64,000 nucleotides of DNA from Taxillus chinensis (taxonomy: Eukaryota > Streptophyta > Magnoliopsida > Santalales > Loranthaceae): positions 9,685,955 through 9,749,954 of the forward strand of contig CM042086.1 of assembly GCA_023512835.1 (NCBI GenBank), given 5' to 3'. Shown one piece after another: positions 59,201 through 64,000 of the stretch. Numbering within the stretch: the first letter of the stretch is position 1; the number at the start of each line of letters is the position of its first letter. A model generated the notes under the pieces. It was not told the origin of the DNA and made no database searches. It saw nothing but the letters and a program-made list of their open reading frames with translations. The position numbers and the translations under genes were made by a program.

Positions 59201-59952
59201 GAGAGTATGTTTTCAAAGAGGTGGAGTGTGGTTAATTTGTCCAAGTAACTTATAGAAGTTGGTATTGGTCCCGTAAGGTTGTTTTCACACAAGTCAAGAT
59301 AATTAAGTGATGTCAGGTTTCCAATTTCACGAGGAATAGACCCAGAGAGTTGGTTTGCACCAAGGTATAGGCCTGTTAACTTGACCAAATCACATAATGA
59401 AGTTGGGATGGAGCCACTGAGATTATTATATGACATTGCAAGAACGTTGAGCGATGGCAATTTGCCTACTCCACGGGGAATTGGGCCGTAGAATTGGTTC
59501 CTATGCAGGTAGAGGGTGGTCAAGGTTTGAATGGCAAGGTGGGAGGGAAGTGTACCGAAGAGACGGTTATTGCTAAGGTCAAGCGTGAGGAGGGAGGGAA
59601 AAGAGACGAAGCTGAAGTTTTGGAGGGTGCCACGCAAGCCCAAACTGGTGAGGTTTATATGAGTGACGATGCAGTCGTACGTACCGATACGGATAGGGTG
59701 AGGACAGGTGTTGCAGGCAATTCCGGTCCAGTTGGCGACGCAGGGGTTGGTTGCGGGAGCCCAAGAGGAGAGAGCAGTCTGGCTGTGGGTGTCCAGGGTG
59801 GCCCTCCACCGGAGAAGAGCAGCAGCAGCAGCTGGTTCGTGAGTTGCATCGGAACTGGAAGGTGCGGCGGCAAATGGAAGGGCAGGGATGGAAAAGAGGA
59901 AGGCCAGGGTTGAGAGTGTTTTTTTAAATTTAATGGCAGGGGAGGATGACAT
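56260..59952 (-). CDS. Copy D: near-intact MIK2-like LRR receptor kinase (XIIb), one single-base frame break
   Basis: Plasma-membrane receptor-like kinase of the MIK2 type, which senses extracellular peptides in immunity and growth; the ligand here is unknown. Exon 1 is 59952-56843, the intron 56842-56646 (GT-AG, phase 1), exon 2 56645-56260. Corrected for one extra base at 58480/58481 (CTCTCCTGG versus CTCTCTGG in copy C), the product is 1164 aa. Residues: signal peptide 1-28 ([16 protein letters not shown]), LRR N-cap ([27 protein letters not shown]), roughly 27-28 LRRs to about 780, juxtamembrane pair Cys ([12 protein letters not shown]), TM about 800-825 ([18 protein letters not shown]), then kinase: [20 protein letters not shown] with catalytic Lys, [24 protein letters not shown]. 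It is therefore an RD-type, catalytically plausible kinase. As written, translation stops after 496 residues, giving a secreted LRR fragment. Confidence 0.92.
58600..59180 (-). repeat. 288-bp intragenic tandem duplication in copy D (four LRRs)
   Basis: A 96-codon block ([57 protein letters not shown]) occurs twice in tandem with only a few substitutions. For example gatggagatagagtgtgg is found at about 58638 and 58926. The period of 288 bp is exactly four 24-residue repeats, so the ectodomain solenoid was lengthened in frame by a recent unequal exchange. Confidence 0.9.
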
Positions 59953-60290
59953 TGTGTGTTTTTTAAATTTGATGATGTGGGAATAGTAGATTTCATTTAT
60001 TTATTTATTTATAGGAATTAGGAAAGGACACTTGATTTCATTTAAATGATAAAAAATGCTTGGTGGTTGTAAGTTGAGGAGAAGAGATTGGGCGTCTGTG
60101 TCGTGGTGAAGGGGTGATGACAAAAATGGGAATCAATCAGTTCATTGCCCCGTTTGGACAGGAATCGGTTGACTTGACTGATAATTTTGGTTTCTTCTTC
60201 TTCTTTTCTTCGTCTTCTCGTTTAGTTTGGATTCAACATTTCTCCCTATAAATGAATGGAGATCCGGACAAAGCATATCATAGCCTTTTC
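59953..60290 (-). promoter_or_regulatory. Promoter/5' UTR of copy D
   Basis: Carries the family promoter boxes in inverted orientation (minus strand cctgtccaaacggggcaatg, the gaagaagaagaaacc stretch, CA-rich DNA) followed by a taaataaataaataaatg spacer. An almost identical copy lies at 62061-62395. Confidence 0.6.
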
Positions 60291-60897
60291 AATATTTTCT
60301 AAAAATTAAAATATTAACAATTAAACGTCTTAAACGATCATCATCAAACTGACTCCGTTTTTTCAATTTGCAAATAGAGGGCTGTAAATCCCATCCCAAT
60401 TATGACTTAAAACTTCAGTAACCAACACCTCAGAATCTATTTAATAAAACTAATACTTTATAAACTATTTTCCTCTTTAACCAACACTTTAAAGAGTTCT
60501 AGAATTAAACCTCTTTTCCTTTTTTTCTCTCTTTTTTAAAAATTTTTTATTTTTGTATTTGAGAGTGAAACAATTAATATATTAGAATTGAGGGAAGGTT
60601 TATGAAGCCAGCATATACTGATACGCTACAGTAATGAAATTGTGACCACCATCCACGGCAGCACGTAATACCCAATAGACGGTGACAAGAATAGGGCGCA
60701 CCAAGTCTACAGCATTCCCATGCCTTTAGTCAAACACTAACAAGATTTACCAGCAAAGGGCTGGAATAATAGCTAGTGATAAGATGATATTATCAACACC
60801 AACGACAATGAAAGACAGTCAATTCCAGGAGGCTGCGCAAAGGGGGGGACTCACAATTTAACTGACTAGCAGCAATCTATTAGCAGAGCTGGTTATA
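60291..60897. repeat. Upstream DNA of D, B-like version
   Basis: Inverted match to 26380-26540 (gggatgggatttatagcc) and to 24900-25140 (attacgtgctgcc, accttccctcaattc). It shows that D's proximal promoter is attached to upstream sequence of the A/B type, whereas the second promoter copy at 62 kb is attached to C-type upstream sequence. Confidence 0.6.
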
Positions 60898-61004
60898 TAA
60901 CTGGGGATACTGCTTGGCTTGCCGCCGGACCCTACTTTTGTATTACACTGTGTCCTGAATGAAGAGGTGATAACCTTCTGCCAGTGCAGGATCAGTAGAG
61001 TTTG
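60898..61004 (-). pseudogene. SCE1/UBC9 C-terminal fragment
   Basis: Minus strand reads PNSTDPALAEGYHLFIQD, then (after a TAA) YKSRVRRQAKQYPQL. This corresponds to the C-terminal end of the plant SUMO-conjugating enzyme (normally QDAAEYKRRVRQQAKQYPPL). It is a dead fragment; it lacks the active-site Cys region and extends further 3' than the other SCE1 scrap at 15960-16210. Confidence 0.75.
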
Positions 61005-61019
61005 GTTGTGTCCTGAATG

Positions 61020-61725
61020 AAAAGTTTTAGTGTGAGACAGAGGTGTTGGAGCTCGAAACAGTGTTGTCTCGAAGTCGAGGAGATTTGGGTCATTAGCTTG
61101 ACGTGCAAAACAACATCGCTTTTGGGTGTGGAGACTGCTAAATTGTCAAACTAACATAGACAGGAAGCTCCGGAGGTCAAAATGATACTGTTTCAAAGCC
61201 CAAGGATGGCTAGTACGTCATGCTAAAATACGATGTCTTCTAGAAAGGCAAAACAATATTGTTTCGAGCCCAACGCATTTTAGAATGTCACACTACATCA
61301 ACAAAGTCATCTGGTGGCTCAAAATAATGCCATATTATGCTTCTGGTCTTATGATTAAGCATTTTAAGTGCTTCTAAGCTACAAAACAGCATCATTTAGA
61401 GCATCATGTGAGCAGGGAGGAGCTTTGGCCTTCAAAACAATGCCATTTCAAGTCAAGACAGCTTGGGTGTATCAACTGATGTAAGGCAGATTTTCTAGAA
61501 TACGAAATGATGACATTTTCAAGGCAAGAGAGTTCTCAGACGTCATGTTGATGTTAAAAAGGTTTTCTGAAAGTCGAAAACAACACTGTTTTAGGGTCAA
61601 GGGACCCTTAGGCATCATGTTAACGTAAGTAAGATTTGCTAAGCACCAAAATTGTGACGTTTTTGCACACTCCACTAGATTACTGACTACGCACAAACTG
61701 GATGCTAATGTGGACGGGTACCTAG
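61020..61725. repeat. Degenerate tandem repeat, ~50-73 bp period, palindrome-like core
   Basis: Ten diverged units share a core of the type caaaacaatattgtttcg: 61054, 61106, 61178, 61248, 61319, 61382, 61434, 61503, 61576 and 61647. Spacings are 52, 72, 70, 71, 63, 52, 69, 73 and 71 bases. Other recurring words are cgtcatgttgatg / catgctaa and aaggttttctgaaag between cores. No coding capacity was recognised; the single open frame is incidental. Confidence 0.7.
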
Positions 61726-62048
61726 ACCGTTAAACTTTAAAAAAAAAAAAAAACAAATCCTTACCAAAAATATAGACATATATATAATATAAATGAAAAT
61801 TCTAAAAAAAACAAGAAAAATATGAAAATGAACATCATAATCTAATTTGGGATGTTAACTCGATGTCGATGATCATAACTTCTATTGGCTTTGAATTGCC
61901 TCAAAATATGTTTTTGTCATAATTTTTTTCTTTCTTATCAAAATTGGACCTGGTAAATTTCTTTCTCCATAACTTAAAACTAGTTCGGTGGCACTTGAAT
62001 ATCTGTGGAAGAAATCATTACTTTTGCTCACCTTAAGTTAGTAATCGC
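61726..62048. other. AT-rich spacer
   Basis: No gene or element recognised. Ends at the junction tcgcttttgggtgtgga, a phrase also present at 61112, which may mark the recombination point of the adjacent promoter copy. Confidence 0.5.
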
Positions 62049-62600
62049 TTTTGGGTGTGGATGACATTGTGTTTTTTTAAATTTGATGATGTGGGAATAG
62101 TAGATTTCATTTATTTATTTATTTATAGGAATTAGGAAAGGACACTTGATTTCATTTAAATGATAAAAAATGCTTGGTGGTTGTAAGTTGAGGAGAAGAG
62201 ATTGGGCGTCTGTGTCGTGGTGAAGGGGTGATGACAAAAATGGGAATCAATCAGTTCATTGCCCCGTTTGGACAGGAATCGGTTGACTTGACTGATAATT
62301 TTGGTTTCTTCTTCTTCTTTTCTTCGTCTTCTCGTTTAGTTTGGATTCAACATTTCTCCCTATAAATGAATGGAGATCCGGACAAAGCATCATAGCCTTT
62401 TCAATAGTTTTCTAAAAATTTGAAGAGAAGAGATTGGTCGTCTGTGTGGTAGTGCAGGGGTGATGACAAAATCAACAGCATTAAAAAAAAGAAAACAAAA
62501 ATAGAGAGAGAGAGGAGTCGGAATCAATAAGTTCATTGCCCCGTTTAGACGGGAATCAGACGCTTTTCTTCTTCCTCTGAATGGCCCAGCTCGGATTGAA
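62049..62600 (-). pseudogene. Promoter-only stub of another MIK2-like copy
   Basis: On the minus strand this repeats the double promoter of copy C, then the 5' UTR, and finally the start codon with about two more codons (ATGTCATCC), before breaking into unrelated DNA at about 62060. 62061-62395 is nearly identical to the live promoter of D at 59949-60285. It is the decapitated remnant of a further receptor gene, or the product of unequal exchange between a C-like and a B-like copy. Confidence 0.75.
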
Positions 62601-64000
62601 AATTCAAATCACAATCATCACCAAATTGACTCCGTTTTTTTGAATTTGCAAATAGATGGCTGTAAATCCCATCCCAATTATGACGACTTAAAAGACAAAA
62701 ACTCCGTTTCTTATTCTTCAGTTACCAACACTTTAGAATCTATTTAATAAAAGTATAACTTTACAAAAACTATTTTCCTAGTAAGAGGCCAGGTTGTATG
62801 TTGGGGGTGTAGGAGATGTTCTTAGAGCAGCCAAATCCAGTCGATCGTTTGGTCTTCCTGCGATATAACACTAATACTATTTTAGTATTTTATTTAAAAG
62901 ACAAATAAATAGGTCCTCCAATTTTATTTCATTTTAAAATTTTAGTTTGTTTTCTTTTTCTTCCGCCAAATTAAAACATACGTTAAACAATAAATTAATT
63001 ATCTATACTACACGTACGAGTTTTGGTGTTTTCAAAATCGGCTAAGAGAAGGCTAAAAGAACAGCAGCGGTAGGCCAAAACAAGCAGAAGAATTGCTTTT
63101 TAGTTTGGTTCTGGGTTTCTGTGTTTGGTCTCTGTTTTTTTTTCTTTTTTTTAAAATATAAGGCAAAGGCCTCTCTCTTGGTTGCTCAATTTTTGGTTGG
63201 GGGTTAGAGAGTGAGAGCTAAGGCTTATTTGTTATTTTCTCTTTATGGCTTTTCGTTTCCCCCTTTTCCTTTTCTGTCTTCTTCAATAAAATTTAAAAGT
63301 TTGCCTTTTGGAAAAGAAAAGACAAAAAAAAAAAACACACTCTCTCTATTGTCCTAACTAGATATACGGATCGTAATTGTTGTAGGGTGCGGAGAGCTGC
63401 AAGGTTGTAAGCCCCCATGTTGCCGATGAATAGACGTTGAGGAGCAAGAAATCATGTCCTTGTAAGGAAACGCTCTACACCATTAATTAGTACATTACAC
63501 CATTGAAACTCATTATTTGACACCAACATGCCATATCCTACCGTTACATTTTGCACCACTATCCCTCCATCATTCGTTCTTGGGTTATTCCTTCTGTCGA
63601 CATTTGAATGATATTTTTGGAATCACCACAAGTTGAAAATAAATGTCTACGAGAAGTAAAGATTTAAGATTTTTTTAAATATTTTTGTGTGTTTTTTAAT
63701 ATGACAAAGAAAAACTTTGAAAAGAGTTTATTTTTGAAAAAAAATTGAAAAGCTTTCGGCAAAGATTTGAAATTATTGTAAGGAATTAAAAGAGTTTATT
63801 TTTTAAAAGTAATTTAAAGAAAAGGGTTTTAAAAAATATTTTGAAGAATTAAAATAATTTAAGAGTGCCTAAGGGAGAAAAAAAGGAAAAGATTTAAGGA
63901 TTATTGTAAGTTTCTTTAAAAATTGTTTTGTTTTGTTATCAAATTTGCAAAGGTTGTACAATTTAATTGTTTACTACCTAAATCCAAATTTCTAAAGAGG
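62601..64000. repeat. C/B-type upstream DNA in inverted orientation
   Basis: 62601-63260 is the inverted match of 37030-37680 (gttgggggtgtaggagatgt; aggcctctctcttggttgc). 63290-64000 is the inverted match of 25140-25860. The homology runs to the window edge, so the duplicated block continues beyond it. No gene seen. Confidence 0.65.

Noticed and set aside
59494..59913. Long antisense open frame of about 140 codons opposite the receptor N-terminus, also at 17612-18037, 26899-27342 and 38387-38728
   Set aside because: It exists in all four copies because the sense strand has biased codons (Leu/Ser/Pro-rich). It has no domain, and its ends vary between copies.
59949..62395. LTR retrotransposon, because 59949-60285 and 62061-62395 are long direct repeats
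   Set aside because: The repeats are receptor promoters ending at a start codon, with no PBS or purine tract, and the interior is receptor upstream DNA; it is a segmental duplication.

Overview
The window is nuclear DNA from a flowering plant, most likely a woody eudicot; I cannot name the species. Evidence: AT-rich intergenic DNA, GT-AG introns, plant-type receptor kinases, a plant DEK gene, and plant-style TRIM, MITE, LTR and LINE debris. No bacterial or organellar genes are visible.

Layout. 1-3860 is intergenic. 3862-5035 (minus) is an intronless HAD phosphatase gene of the plant PYRP2 (riboflavin pathway) type, broken by many small indels. 7822-45350 is a segmentally duplicated block of MIK2-like (LRR-RLK XIIb) receptor kinases: a gutted remnant at 7.8 kb (unit 0), then copies A (17.6-21.2 kb), B (26.9-30.5 kb) and C (38.3-41.9 kb), all plus strand and all frame-broken. 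Each copy drags a related 3' flank, which in different units contains a LINE scrap, an approximately 1 kb repeat I call R1, and the last three exons of an equilibrative nucleoside transporter. 46600-52700 (minus) is an 11-coding-exon DEK-domain chromatin gene. 53.3-54.5 kb holds scraps of a PPR gene and of a PATROL1/unc-13-like gene. 56260-59952 (minus) is copy D, an almost perfect full-length MIK2-like gene in inverted orientation with one single-base frame break. Upstream of D lie a SUMO-E2 (SCE1/UBC9) scrap, a degenerate ~70-bp tandem repeat, and a second promoter copy that stops after about three codons.

Post-duplication insertions can be read by comparing the units: a solo LTR and a 2.5 kb palindromic element in unit 0, a complete 626-bp TRIM with 5-bp target duplication in B, and a 297-bp snap-back MITE plus a solo LTR in C.

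Function. Intact MIK2-type receptors are plasma-membrane kinases that sense extracellular peptides. Only D is close to functional; A, B and C could at most give truncated secreted LRR fragments. The three breaks in DEK and the one in D are single-base indels, mostly at runs of one base, in otherwise perfectly phased genes. Uncorrected sequencing error is therefore a serious alternative to pseudogenisation for these two, and possibly for the PYRP2-like gene.
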